NCBI GenBank assembly: GCA_937965695.1
Contig: CALCKW010000039.1
Location: 1 to 52,408, forward strand
Direction of reading: 5' to 3'
DNA length: 52,408 nucleotides
Origin: an uncultured Granulosicoccaceae bacterium
GTDB lineage: Bacteria > Pseudomonadota > Gammaproteobacteria > CALCKW01
Shown here in pieces: positions 36,141 to 45,022 of the stretch. The position numbers and the translations under genes are program-made. The notes beneath the pieces were generated by a model. The model was not told the origin of the DNA. It searched no databases and saw only the letters and a list, made by a program, of their open reading frames with translations. Position 1 is the first letter of the stretch. Every line of letters begins with the position of its first letter.

Positions 36141-36156
36141 TTGTAGCTAGCTACAA
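36141..36156. promoter_or_regulatory. 16-bp perfect palindrome between fliT and fleQ
   Basis: TTGTAGCTAGCTACAA is a perfect inverted repeat in the 281-bp gap that precedes fleQ, 24 bp beyond the fliT stop. It could be a regulator site for fleQ or, as a hairpin, part of the fliT 3' end. No T-tract follows on either strand, so an operator is more likely than a terminator. Confidence 0.35.
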
Positions 36157-36179
36157 CTAAGGCGCAGGCGACAGGAGCT

Positions 36180-36503
36180 TCAATGCGTAGCGTTCGCCAG
36201 CCGGTAAGCTTCGATGCCTGAGCGCGAAGTGCTCAGTTGCTTAAGCTCGTCCAGTACTTGCGTCCGCTGGGCTGCCGCCAACGTCTTGGCGCGATTCAAA
36301 AGTGCGCCAACATCTTCGAGTATAGTCAACTCTGAGGCAGTAACCGGCTCTTGCGGGGATAAACTGTCGAAAAACTGGCGCAGCTCTTTATCTAGCGCAA
36401 TCAAAGCCTGTCCGGATTCTTCGTTTTTGCGCTCTAAGCCCTTGAGAACTAAGCGTGCCCTTTGCAACATCTGCTGGGCAATGAGAGCACGTTGTTCACT
36501 CAT
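36180..36503 (-). CDS. fliT: FliT-like flagellar protein
   Basis: This is a 107-residue, almost entirely helical protein (MSEQRALIAQQMLQRARLVL, then LDKELRQFFDSLSPQE). Its start overlaps the fliS stop by one base (TGATG). In Pseudomonas and Vibrio a small gene of this kind follows fliS and is called fliT or flaI-like; FliT proteins chaperone FliD. Sequence similarity is too weak to prove this, so the name rests mainly on position, size and helical content. Confidence 0.6.
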   Translation of the reverse strand: MSEQRALIAQQMLQRARLVLKGLERKNEESGQALIALDKELRQFFDSLSPQEPVTASELTILEDVGALLNRAKTLAAAQRTQVLDELKQLSTSRSGIEAYRLANATH

Positions 36504-36916
36504 CAGGCTTTTGGACCTTTTCCATTGCGTTCTGCAACGGGTATACCGGCCCAAGCCTCACGCAATTCCTGCAACAAGCCGGATACCTCGGCTAGGGCCT
36601 CTTCACTATCACCGTCAATATGCGTGCGAAGTAAACGCGCAACCATATATCCGTAAAGGTCGCCTAGGTTATTCGCCAAGTCACCACCTTGTTCTTGATC
36701 GAGGCATTCTCTTAAGCCTTCGATAATAGAAACCACATCAGAGATAAGCTTGTTTACCTCCGAGGTTGAACCGTGTTCTTGTGCAAACCCAACTTTAGCC
36801 AGTCGATTTATTGCGCCATCGTAGAGCATCATTATCAGTTGATGAGGGTCGGCGTAGGCCGCGCTGGCAAAGGTACCTACCTGGTTGTACTCGGCCAATG
36901 CTTCATTGTTGTACAT
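36503..36916 (-). CDS. fliS: Flagellin export chaperone FliS
   Basis: FliS binds the C-terminus of flagellin and prevents its premature polymerisation. The protein shows the family pattern ALAEYNQVGTFASAAYADPH, then QLIMMLYDGAINRLAKV, and GDLYGYMVARLLRTH. The ATG at 36916 has AGGTG about eight bases upstream; the TTG one codon earlier is less likely. It precedes fliT with a one-base overlap. Its client flagellin is not encoded nearby. Confidence 0.95.
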   Translation of the reverse strand: MYNNEALAEYNQVGTFASAAYADPHQLIMMLYDGAINRLAKVGFAQEHGSTSEVNKLISDVVSIIEGLRECLDQEQGGDLANNLGDLYGYMVARLLRTHIDGDSEEALAEVSGLLQELREAWAGIPVAERNGKGPKA

Positions 36917-37082
36917 CAATTTTCACCTGTGTTTGCTTCATGCTATATGAGCGCTACCGTTCAAATGTAAGCACTCTCCCTTTTCCTTCTCATCCGTCGT
37001 TGTAAAACAGGCAAGCGCTCTCTCTTCCCATCGACCGACTCACTGACTTAGGCGTTTTTTCTACTTAGCCGCTTAGCGCGAA

Positions 37083-37532
37083 TCAAGCCATTTGATCAAA
37101 CAGCACTGCGGAGTCGTTCCCGCTATCTTGCTGTTGATTCACTTTCTGCATGATCAGCAACGCTTCCTCATTAGGAATCTGCCGTACAACCTCGCCGGTG
37201 CCCGCCTGCGTGACCTTAATAACCGAAACACCGGTATCTTGATCTACGCTGAATTGCAGCGACTGTTTCTCACCAAAAGTTTTGTTCAATGCGTCAGCGA
37301 CATCTTTCAAGTTCTCTGTTGAGTCAACAGATGTCGACCCTTGAACAACAGGTTTTGCATCGCTAGCTATGCCGCTTTGCTTGACCGATGTAACAGCGGC
37401 CGCTTCACCCTTGGCAGACGCTCCGGCTCCGCGGACCTCGTTGCCAGTAGTGGCACCAACGGCTGGGACAACGCTTCGGTTAACCGCTCCCATACCCGCA
37501 GGAAGAACATTGTTGTCGGTGTTAGTCATCAT
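37083..37532 (-). CDS. flaG: Flagellar protein FlaG
   Basis: This is a 149-residue protein whose C-terminal half is the conserved FlaG domain (LKDVADALNKTFGEKQSLQF, DQDTGVSVIKVTQAGTGEVV, then RQIPNEEALLIMQKV). The N-terminal half is Ala/Gly/Val-rich and variable. FlaG influences filament length in other bacteria; its exact action is unclear. ATG at 37532 has AGGTGG eight bases upstream. Confidence 0.9.
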   Translation of the reverse strand: MMTNTDNNVLPAGMGAVNRSVVPAVGATTGNEVRGAGASAKGEAAAVTSVKQSGIASDAKPVVQGSTSVDSTENLKDVADALNKTFGEKQSLQFSVDQDTGVSVIKVTQAGTGEVVRQIPNEEALLIMQKVNQQQDSGNDSAVLFDQMA

Positions 37533-37840
37533 AATTTTATCCACCTGCAAGCATTGTTAGTTTTACCCAATTCAGGCTGAAGGTTGCACTTCTTCTAAAG
37601 TACTTAGCCCCCGATTTTTAATTTGCTTGCAATACAAACAGCGGCAGTTTTATGACACACTTGAAAGATTACTGAAAAATGTTTGTATAGGACTAAAGAT
37701 TTTCTACTGCCCCTGGTTGGATCACTCCTAGCTCACTGAAAATTGACAAGAATTCCCTGCTAAGAGAGCGGACACAGCACGCGCCAGACCCCCAATTAAT
37801 AGGCTGTCGGTGACAGATCGGATTTGAGAGAGTGGACAAT
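37533..37840 (-). promoter_or_regulatory. fliD-flaG intergenic region with a weak FliA-type promoter
   Basis: This gap of about 308 bp holds no open frame I would defend. On the minus strand TCAAG (37660-37664) and GCCGCTG (37639-37645) lie 14 bp apart, resembling TCAAG-N15-GCCGATA with two -10 mismatches and one base less spacing. That would start a transcript about 95 bp before flaG. It is a tentative sigma-28 promoter. Confidence 0.35.
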
Positions 37841-39229
37841 TTAACTATCAGACGAGTTGTTGCCAAGTTGAGCGGCAAGATATCCGCTGGTCGTGCTGAG
37901 CTGAGACATAATAGTGTCCAGCGCAGCAAACTGCGCTCGATAACGCGCCTCCACTTTGATCAAACGGTCTTCTAAATCGATACGCTGTTCGCCGATATCA
38001 CTGACCCGCGCGTCTAAGCCATCCAGCCGACTCTGTACAATGCCGTCGAATCGGCTGTAGCCATAAACAAAGTCGTCCAATCGCTGCGCAAAGCCGGTAT
38101 CTTCCGCCGTGAAGAAATTCACCACATCGTCGTAACCATTTTCAAGTGCTGAGTTGAGCTTGCTCTCATCCAACTCTAGCTGGCCAGACTCATTGGTTGT
38201 GACCCCCATAGCAGCCAGCGAGCTATACGAACTGCTCGCCCCTCGATCAATAAAGCCAAGCGTGGTTGACATCGACAAGCGAAAACCACGCATGACCGAG
38301 TCACCAAACAAAGCACCGCTTGTCTGGCTGTCCGAATCGTAGCTGTCTGCTCCGGTCAAGACGTCCATCAGTGCGTTATAACCCTCGACAAAACTGGTTA
38401 TTTCAGCAGTAAAAGCACTGTTGTCCTCGGTAACGGTCAAAGTATTTATTTCGTCGGGATCAGCAGATTTTAAATCAAGCGTTATGCCGTCGATGACATT
38501 GGTCAGCGAGTTACTGCTGCTGGTGACTGTCAGGCCGTCTATTTCGACAATGGCATCTTGGGCTGCAACCAGCTCTTCCATACCGTCAACAAGAGATTGC
38601 AAGCCAGGCTCATCACCGGTCGCTGCATTTTCAGTGGCAGTCATCGAAATAGCACCTTCACTTCCCGACTGGCCACTACTGAGGGTCATGCGGGTATGAG
38701 TACCGCCTTCGCCATCGTCCACGTTAAGCAAAGAAGCGCTTACCCCTTCACTTCTTAACGCCGAGTTAATCGCGTCGCGAATGTCCGCCAGCGTTTTGGT
38801 TTCTTCAGGGATTTCAACGGTGAATTCTTTTTCGCCCACAGTGACTGTCAACTCACCACTGCCAATGGCTGTCGCCTCACTCTCGAAACCACCAGAGGCC
38901 AGCTTCTGGCCTTGGGCTAGTTGCAATACTTTTATGGCGTACTCGCCTGGGTTTGCGGCTGTACCAGCAGTCACCTCAATGCTCTCTGCATTGCTCAGGG
39001 TCGCTGCGCGACTATTGAACGTGGTGGTGGTCTTTAAATTCGCAAAACTCTCGCGAAACTCAGACAAACCGGCGCGCATTGTACCAAGCGCACTAATTTT
39101 CACCTGAAGGTCAGCTTCCTTTCTGTCCATGCGCACAGTTGCAGGGCCACTTTCAGCCGCCACTAAGGATTCAACTATGCTGTTGACGTCGAGCCCCGAG
39201 CCAATGCCCGGACTTTGAATGGTCGCCAT
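37841..39229 (-). CDS. fliD: Flagellar filament cap protein FliD
   Basis: This is a 462-residue hook-associated protein 2 that caps the growing filament. The N-terminal D0 region has IQSPGIGSGLDVNSIVESLV, the classical FliD start. The central domains are acidic and Ser/Thr-rich, and the C-terminal coiled coil ends VEARYRAQFAALDTIMSQLS. The length is typical of polar-flagellum species. It is read first in the cluster, behind a FliA-type promoter, and 290-310 bp separate it from flaG. Confidence 0.96.
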   Translation of the reverse strand: MATIQSPGIGSGLDVNSIVESLVAAESGPATVRMDRKEADLQVKISALGTMRAGLSEFRESFANLKTTTTFNSRAATLSNAESIEVTAGTAANPGEYAIKVLQLAQGQKLASGGFESEATAIGSGELTVTVGEKEFTVEIPEETKTLADIRDAINSALRSEGVSASLLNVDDGEGGTHTRMTLSSGQSGSEGAISMTATENAATGDEPGLQSLVDGMEELVAAQDAIVEIDGLTVTSSSNSLTNVIDGITLDLKSADPDEINTLTVTEDNSAFTAEITSFVEGYNALMDVLTGADSYDSDSQTSGALFGDSVMRGFRLSMSTTLGFIDRGASSSYSSLAAMGVTTNESGQLELDESKLNSALENGYDDVVNFFTAEDTGFAQRLDDFVYGYSRFDGIVQSRLDGLDARVSDIGEQRIDLEDRLIKVEARYRAQFAALDTIMSQLSTTSGYLAAQLGNNSSDS

Positions 39230-39310
39230 GACTGATCACCTACAAATGCATGCGGTCTCTAAAGACAGTCTAAAATTTTAGCCGTCTCGGATCGCTGGAT
39301 ATTTAACAGG

Positions 39311-39337
39311 TATCGGCTTCCGGTGTGAATATCTTGA
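39311..39337 (-). promoter_or_regulatory. FliA (sigma-28) promoter of fliD
   Basis: On the minus strand TCAAG (39333-39337) and GCCGATA (39311-39317) are separated by 15 bp, matching the pseudomonad FliA consensus TCAAG-N15-GCCGATA exactly in both boxes. The predicted start near 39303 leaves a leader of about 75 nt before fliD. Confidence 0.82.
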
Positions 39338-39516
39338 GAGACTGTCACTAAAGTTTTTAGAACAGTTGCCGGTTGCTATAGAGCAGCTACCAGCACACAC
39401 CGCCAACCGAGTACTCAGCGAGAAATCAGCGTGATAACTCAGGAGCTAGCGTATACAAGTTGCGGTAGGTATTAATCGATCACAGCGAAGAACTGTCTCG
39501 AAAAAACTGCTGAAAA

Positions 39517-40371
39517 CTATTTTAATCCGTGGCTTTGATCATAGGCATTCAGCTCCGCAGGCTGCCAATTCTTCAAGGCCTCTGAAGTATTGCGGTAAAC
39601 CTCTACTCGCAGCGGGTAGCAGGGCGTCGCGTCGTCAGAATGGCTAGCACCGCAATCGCCTCCGGGGCAAGCAGACAGGGCACCCAATAAATCTGTCTCT
39701 GCAAAAAACTCTATAAAGTCACCTGGCCGGACAGGGCTTGCTTTCATAAAGTACTGATGCGTATCTAGGCTAAAGCCGGTGCACATGAATACGTTGAGCA
39801 CATCGTGTATATGACGCTCAGCTTGTTGTGCCGTAAGACCCGTGTGTTTTGCTAACGCCCGCGTCAAATTTGAGTGACAACAATAGTGGTAATGCAAACC
39901 GCGCAAAGCATGATTGGTGTAGGGGTCACAACGCGTACCAATGACATCGTGCACGCCGGCGCCGTCAGCATCCCAACCGTACCATCCAAGCGTGTCATGG
40001 GTAATAGTGGCCAGCGCACGCAGATGTGGCAAATTGCTCCACAAGCGGTCACCTGTAGTGACATGCGTGGCGTGTAACTGACGAGTTTTACCACTGAAGA
40101 AACGCTCTTCTAGATTACTAGCACTCCAGAGGTTCAAATCTCCCACTTGAGGGCCTTCAACACTGACTATTCGAAAGAAGTGCCCAGCAGGGACGTCAAA
40201 CGCACAGGCATCACGTGGTGCGGCGGTGTATTCCGCCACTAGCTCCAGTGACTCTCGGGCGATTTGGTATGCAGGCATGTCCACTTCGGGCAATTTGTCC
40301 GTCTCATAACAGACGATTGGTTTTGCCGCGCGCCGTGATTGTGCATCAACAGGCTCATTAACTTCTGCCAT
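39517..40371 (-). CDS. DUF1989 protein (urea carboxylase-associated family)
   Basis: This is a 284-residue protein from ATG 40371, behind AGAGAG. It matches the DUF1989 family: AFDVPAGHFFRIVSVEGPQVGDLNLW, THDTLGWYGWDADGAGVHDV, GLHYHYCCHSNLTRAL, then VLNVFMCTGFSLDTHQYF and SPVRPGDFIEFFAE, with His/Cys-rich motifs likely to bind metal. Some family members (CgdA/CgdB) form the carboxyguanidine deiminase of guanidine catabolism; others have no known role. No urea or guanidine carboxylase gene is present here. It is divergent from the FAD-GcvT oxidoreductase, and the pair is probably co-regulated. Confidence 0.85.
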   Translation of the reverse strand: MAEVNEPVDAQSRRAAKPIVCYETDKLPEVDMPAYQIARESLELVAEYTAAPRDACAFDVPAGHFFRIVSVEGPQVGDLNLWSASNLEERFFSGKTRQLHATHVTTGDRLWSNLPHLRALATITHDTLGWYGWDADGAGVHDVIGTRCDPYTNHALRGLHYHYCCHSNLTRALAKHTGLTAQQAERHIHDVLNVFMCTGFSLDTHQYFMKASPVRPGDFIEFFAETDLLGALSACPGGDCGASHSDDATPCYPLRVEVYRNTSEALKNWQPAELNAYDQSHGLK

Positions 40372-40505
40372 GACCAGTTCTCTCTTTAATTTTCGAATTT
40401 GCGCCAAGTCAGGCGCTCAATTACATGCAACCCAGACGAGGCGAGTTATAGTTATTGCACTTTATCCGCTCTTGCGGCGGCAGACCAGATTTGGAGCGGA
40501 CAATT

Positions 40506-43049
40506 ATGCAAACTCATGCGAGAGCGGTGGTAATAGGCGGCGGCGTTGTCGGTTGTTCTGTCTTGTATCACCTGGCAAAAGCCGGTTGGACGGATGTGAT
40601 ATTAATCGAGCGCTCGGAACTGACCTCGGGCAGTTCTTGGCATGCTGCAGGCGGATTCCACACGCTGAACGGCGACCCGAACGTTGCTCGACTTCAGGCT
40701 TACACCGTGTCTCTCTATGAGGAGCTAGAAGCATTGAGCGGGCAATCCTGTGGTCTGCACCTCACCGGTGGTGTGATGCTCGCCGATTCTGAAGAACGCA
40801 TGAACTTCCTACGCTACTTGCAAGCGACTGGTCGAGTGCTCGGCATGGAGACAGAGATCATCACGCCGTCCGAGGCCAAAGCGATGTTTCCATTGATGGA
40901 CGAGAGCCATTTTGTCGGTGCGCTCTGGGACCCGGTCGAAGGCCATCTTGATCCTTCGGGCACTACACACGCTTACGCCAAGGCCGCACAAAAACTCGGT
41001 GCCAAAATTTCTTTGCGGAACAAAGTAGAAGAGCTTGTGCCCAATGCGGACGGCAGCTGGCAAGTTGTGACGGAACAAGGCACGGTACACGCGGAGCATG
41101 TGGTTAACGCTGGGGGATTGTGGGCACGAGAAGTGGGCCGTATGGCAGGTGTTGAATTGCCGGTCTTGGCCATGGAGCATATGTATCTGCTAACTGACGA
41201 AGTGCCCGAAGTCGTGGAATTTAATCAGAGCACTGGCCGCGAATTAGTTGGTGCTATCGATTTCAAAGGAGAGATTTACACACGTCAAGAACGCAACGGG
41301 CTCCTGCTGGGTACCTACGAAAAAGCCTGCAAGCCTTGGTCACCACACACTACCCCATGGGATTTTGGCAGCGAGTTATTACCCGACGACTTGGACCGTA
41401 TCGAGCCATCACTGGAAATGGGGTATAAACATTTCCCGGGATTTGCCAAGGCCGGAATCCGGCAAGTCGTTAACGGCCCATTCACCTTTGCTCCAGACGG
41501 AAACCCACTGGTCGGCCCGGTTCAAGGTCTAAAAAATCACTGGAGTGCTTGCGCTGTCATGGCCGGATTCAGCCAAGGTGGCGGAGTGGGTCTCGTGCTC
41601 GCCAACTGGATGGTTGACGGTGACCCCGGCCATGATGTGTTTGGCATGGACGTCGCGCGCTACGGAGATTTCACCCGTCCTCGCTACACGAATTCAAAAG
41701 TGCGCGAAAACTACTCTCGCCGCTTTAGCATACGCTTCCCCAACGAAGAGCTGCCTGCAGCTCGCCCACAGCAAACCACTCCACTTTACGACATCATGGT
41801 GCGCGACAACAACGCCGTGATGGGCGACACCTGGGGACTGGAGACACCCTTGTGGTTTGCAACTAAAGGTGAACCCGCGACAGACATACTGTCTTTTCAC
41901 CGTTCAAACGATTTCTCGCACATAGGGGCAGAGGCGAGAGCTGTGCGCGACAGTGTTGGCGTGACCGAGATTGCCAACTTTGCCAAGTATGAAATAACAG
42001 GCGTTGGTGCCAGAGCATGGCTTGAGCTTTTGATGACCAACACGATGCCAAAATTGGGCAGGCTGGTGCTAACGCCCATGCTAAACGAGAATGGCAAACT
42101 CATCGGAGATTTTACTATCGCCTGCGCAGAAGAAGAGCGCTTTGTTGTTTGGGGGTCTTCAGGTGCACAGATTTACCATACCCGTTGGTTTGAACAACAC
42201 CTACCTACAGACAAGAGCGTGCACATACATCGCTTTGGTCAAACTCTGGTGGGCATTTCAATTGCGGGGCCAAGATCGCGCGAATTGTTGAGTCAATTGT
42301 GTGATTTTGATGTAAGCAACGAAAGCCTTCGCTTTATGGATTACCGCGAAGTAGACGTGGCGGGCTGCCCTTGTCGGCTAAACCGCATCAGCTATACGGG
42401 AGACTTGGGCTACGAGATTTGGATGGAGCCTTGTTATGAACGTCGCGTTTACACTGAGACCAAACGACTGGGCGAACCCTTCGGTATCGTCGACTTTGGC
42501 ATGCGAGCGTTGTTGAGTATGCGGCTTGAAAAAAACTTCCCCACTTGGTTTGCCGAGCTGCGTCCGATCTACGGACCCTACGAAGCTGATATGGGCCGCT
42601 TTGTAAAACTTGATAAGGGAGATTTTATAGGACGCCAAGCAGCCGTTGATGAAAAACAACAGGGCCCAAGGTTGAGTCGCGTGACACTCATCATAGACGC
42701 AGACAACACCGATGTGATGGGCGACGAGCCTGTCTGGGCAAAAATTGGCGATCTCGATCCCGGTGCCATTGACAAGCCACACGGCTACGGCGCCTCGCGA
42801 TTTACTGCGAGCGGCCAAAGTGTAGACAAGCCCGACCCTGTCAGAGACGGTGATTGGCGAGTCGTGGGCTGGGTCACGTCAGGGGGGTATGGTCACAGGA
42901 TTGAAGCCTCTATAGCGCAAGCCTATCTGCCAACTGCATTGCTGCACGGTGAGCACGATTTCTCAGTGGAGATACTGGGTCAGCGTTACGCCGCTACCTT
43001 ATCAACTCAAGCTTTGTTTGACCCCAATGGTGCACTGATGCGTTCTTAG
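40506..43049 (+). CDS. FAD-dependent oxidoreductase/GcvT fusion, dimethylglycine or sarcosine dehydrogenase-like
   Basis: The 847-residue protein has an N-terminal DAO-type FAD domain with the dinucleotide fold VVIGGGVVGCSVLYHLAKAG (about residues 8-28) and TSGSSWHAAG, whose His46 corresponds to the covalent FAD attachment site of dimethylglycine dehydrogenase. An FAO-M linker region (VARYGDFTRPRYTNSKVREN) follows at about 395. The C-terminal half is an aminomethyltransferase (GcvT) domain with GDLGYEIWMEP and WVTSGGYGHRIEASIAQAYL, which binds tetrahydrofolate in homologues. Demethylation of an N-methylated amine with one-carbon transfer is the likely reaction; the substrate is unresolved. 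The start at 40506 has GGAG nine bases upstream. There is no signal peptide. Confidence 0.9.
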   Translation: MQTHARAVVIGGGVVGCSVLYHLAKAGWTDVILIERSELTSGSSWHAAGGFHTLNGDPNVARLQAYTVSLYEELEALSGQSCGLHLTGGVMLADSEERMNFLRYLQATGRVLGMETEIITPSEAKAMFPLMDESHFVGALWDPVEGHLDPSGTTHAYAKAAQKLGAKISLRNKVEELVPNADGSWQVVTEQGTVHAEHVVNAGGLWAREVGRMAGVELPVLAMEHMYLLTDEVPEVVEFNQSTGRELVGAIDFKGEIYTRQERNGLLLGTYEKACKPWSPHTTPWDFGSELLPDDLDRIEPSLEMGYKHFPGFAKAGIRQVVNGPFTFAPDGNPLVGPVQGLKNHWSACAVMAGFSQGGGVGLVLANWMVDGDPGHDVFGMDVARYGDFTRPRYTNSKVRENYSRRFSIRFPNEELPAARPQQTTPLYDIMVRDNNAVMGDTWGLETPLWFATKGEPATDILSFHRSNDFSHIGAEARAVRDSVGVTEIANFAKYEITGVGARAWLELLMTNTMPKLGRLVLTPMLNENGKLIGDFTIACAEEERFVVWGSSGAQIYHTRWFEQHLPTDKSVHIHRFGQTLVGISIAGPRSRELLSQLCDFDVSNESLRFMDYREVDVAGCPCRLNRISYTGDLGYEIWMEPCYERRVYTETKRLGEPFGIVDFGMRALLSMRLEKNFPTWFAELRPIYGPYEADMGRFVKLDKGDFIGRQAAVDEKQQGPRLSRVTLIIDADNTDVMGDEPVWAKIGDLDPGAIDKPHGYGASRFTASGQSVDKPDPVRDGDWRVVGWVTSGGYGHRIEASIAQAYLPTALLHGEHDFSVEILGQRYAATLSTQALFDPNGALMRS

Positions 43050-43061
43050 CTACCCGTTAGA

Positions 43062-43095
43062 CAAAAAAACCCGATCTAGAGAATCTGGATCGGGT
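43062..43095 (-). terminator. Terminator of the beta-helix lipoprotein gene
   Basis: On the minus strand ACCCGATC-CAGA pairs with TCTA-GATCGGGT and is followed by TTTTTTT (complement of 43062-43068). It lies 42 bp past the stop at 43137. On the plus strand the hairpin has no T-tract, so it mainly serves the minus-strand gene, though it may also hinder read-through from the oxidoreductase gene. Confidence 0.82.
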
Positions 43096-43136
43096 CAGGA
43101 TACTGCACCTCTTAGTGGGTGCTTATTTTATAAAAC

Positions 43137-44960
43137 TTATTGCCAGTTGGCGGAAGTCCAGTACTCAGAGGCACACACATTAGGGCTATTAGCCGTGTCT
43201 AGTACACCTGACAAGCACACCTCCTCACCCCCACTAACACTGGCCTTTTTTGTCGCGAAGCACAATTGCCCCATGTTCGACGAACCAGCGCTGTGTACGG
43301 CATCTGACCCTTGGCTAAAAGAACCTGAGTTAGTCCCGTAATACGTGCTTCGGCCTGCATTTAAACCGACGGCCCAGTTTCCACTGGTAGCAGTCCAAGT
43401 GCCGTTGGAGATGACGTTACAATCAAAGTCAGAGTTCTCTGCACTGGTTGACAACCAAGCACCGCCAATGTCGATCATGTGGTTGCGCTCTACTACCATG
43501 TCATTAACATTGCTGTAAGCGTAAACAGGGTCAGAATAGTCATATGAATCAGTGTACGTCATGATTGCGACGCCGTTGTTGATTCCCGCACCCGTTACGT
43601 TGGCAAAAATGTTGTCACGAACCACAGAGTTATTAGAGCCGCGAGTAAAACCAACACCCGCACCAACATCGAAAAAGACATTCTCATAAACGTGTAGATT
43701 CATCATCGAGTTATAGTGCGTGCTAATTGCTGTTCCCCAGCTGTTAGCAGGACCGTTATAACTAGAATCAGTTTTTCTCCAACCCCACATGCGGTTGTCA
43801 AAAACTTCCACAGGATTAGAGGGATCTAGAGAAGCTGCCTTAAAATCCATGGCATTTTCGGTGTAGGCACAGTTACCATTGCTGCTCAAAGAGCCACTGC
43901 AGTTCGTACGACGTGTGCTGTCTATATAGATGTCGTTACCCGCCAAGATAGTACCTTGGAAATCTGGGTAGTTATTAAACTGCGGCATCCAAACGGCTTG
44001 AAAACCATCGTTACAGTTGAATATTTCGTTATTTACAATGTGATTGTTTTTCGCGACAACTGGGTAATCGTAATCAATGCTGCCATTGAGATTAACCTGA
44101 CGATAATGCCCCATCATTGCAATACACACGCCGTCATTTCCACTGCCTTGTGGAATCACTTGATTGCCAATGTAGCTGTTTTGCACATAGGAATCATGCG
44201 TACCGTGCTGAATCTCTATGCCTCTGTAGTTATTCTCAAATCGAATGCGGTCAATGACAATATCCGTTGATCCAGCTATACGAATTGGCATACCAGAGGT
44301 ATCGACAAATGCAAGCCTGTTAAGAACCCAGTGACTGGTGTTGCGAATATCAATAGGAGGCATACGAGCAACCTTTGACAGGTCTACCTTGAAAATCTCA
44401 TCAGTGTCTGCAAACTCAGAGCTTTCAAAGCGAATGACTTTGGGCGCACTCTCAGTACCACCCGTGCCGCTCAATGCCAACAAACCGTGTGATCGATAAT
44501 CACCAGGAGCAATACAGAACACGCGATAACTGCTGTTGTTGATTTGACTTAAACCAGATGCGGTGGAGATACGCAAAGCGTCTGACGCATCACAAGACGG
44601 CATATCGACTTGCTTGCTGTAGTTGTGGGTACCTGGGTAGTGGTCACTCATGGCACTGGGGTTAGTCAAAGCACCCGTTGATGGCGCTGGCGTGCCGACC
44701 GATGAGCCTGTTCCGCCTGTTCCGCCAACTCCTCTTTCACCACCAGAAGTATTCTCTCCCAGTGAAGTGAGCAACTCGTTGCGCGCATCGTGGCCCGATA
44801 GATCACCATCTAACAAACAACCACTTAACACAACCGCTGATGCCACTCCGACTAACGCCGTTCTCAAACCACTGCGCAACGGCAGTTGCTGTGCAAAACC
44901 TGTTTGATTTTGGCTGAGTTTACTGTCGCGTCCGGAGACCGAAACCTTCGAAATCCTCAT
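43137..44960 (-). CDS. Right-handed parallel beta-helix lipoprotein
   Basis: This is a 607-residue exported protein. A long leader ends with a lipobox VVLSGC (Cys48), predicting lipid anchoring. A Gly/Ser/Thr linker (about 70-100) follows. The body (about 115-500) is a series of Asn-rich strands such as IDIRNTSHWVLNRLAFVDT, IVIDRIRFENNYRGIEIQHG and NSYIGNQVIP, then MVVERNHMIDIGG, characteristic of PbH1/pectate-lyase-like folds. Paired Cys in the C-terminal part suggest disulfides. Such proteins are often polysaccharide lyases or glycan-binding surface proteins, but no catalytic set can be named. It stands alone with its own terminator. Confidence 0.78.
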   Translation of the reverse strand: MRISKVSVSGRDSKLSQNQTGFAQQLPLRSGLRTALVGVASAVVLSGCLLDGDLSGHDARNELLTSLGENTSGGERGVGGTGGTGSSVGTPAPSTGALTNPSAMSDHYPGTHNYSKQVDMPSCDASDALRISTASGLSQINNSSYRVFCIAPGDYRSHGLLALSGTGGTESAPKVIRFESSEFADTDEIFKVDLSKVARMPPIDIRNTSHWVLNRLAFVDTSGMPIRIAGSTDIVIDRIRFENNYRGIEIQHGTHDSYVQNSYIGNQVIPQGSGNDGVCIAMMGHYRQVNLNGSIDYDYPVVAKNNHIVNNEIFNCNDGFQAVWMPQFNNYPDFQGTILAGNDIYIDSTRRTNCSGSLSSNGNCAYTENAMDFKAASLDPSNPVEVFDNRMWGWRKTDSSYNGPANSWGTAISTHYNSMMNLHVYENVFFDVGAGVGFTRGSNNSVVRDNIFANVTGAGINNGVAIMTYTDSYDYSDPVYAYSNVNDMVVERNHMIDIGGAWLSTSAENSDFDCNVISNGTWTATSGNWAVGLNAGRSTYYGTNSGSFSQGSDAVHSAGSSNMGQLCFATKKASVSGGEEVCLSGVLDTANSPNVCASEYWTSANWQ

Positions 44961-45022
44961 TGTCCACTTCCTTCTTATAAATCGCTTTTGCTGCCTAGCT
45001 CTTATTGGCTATGTCTTTGTAA

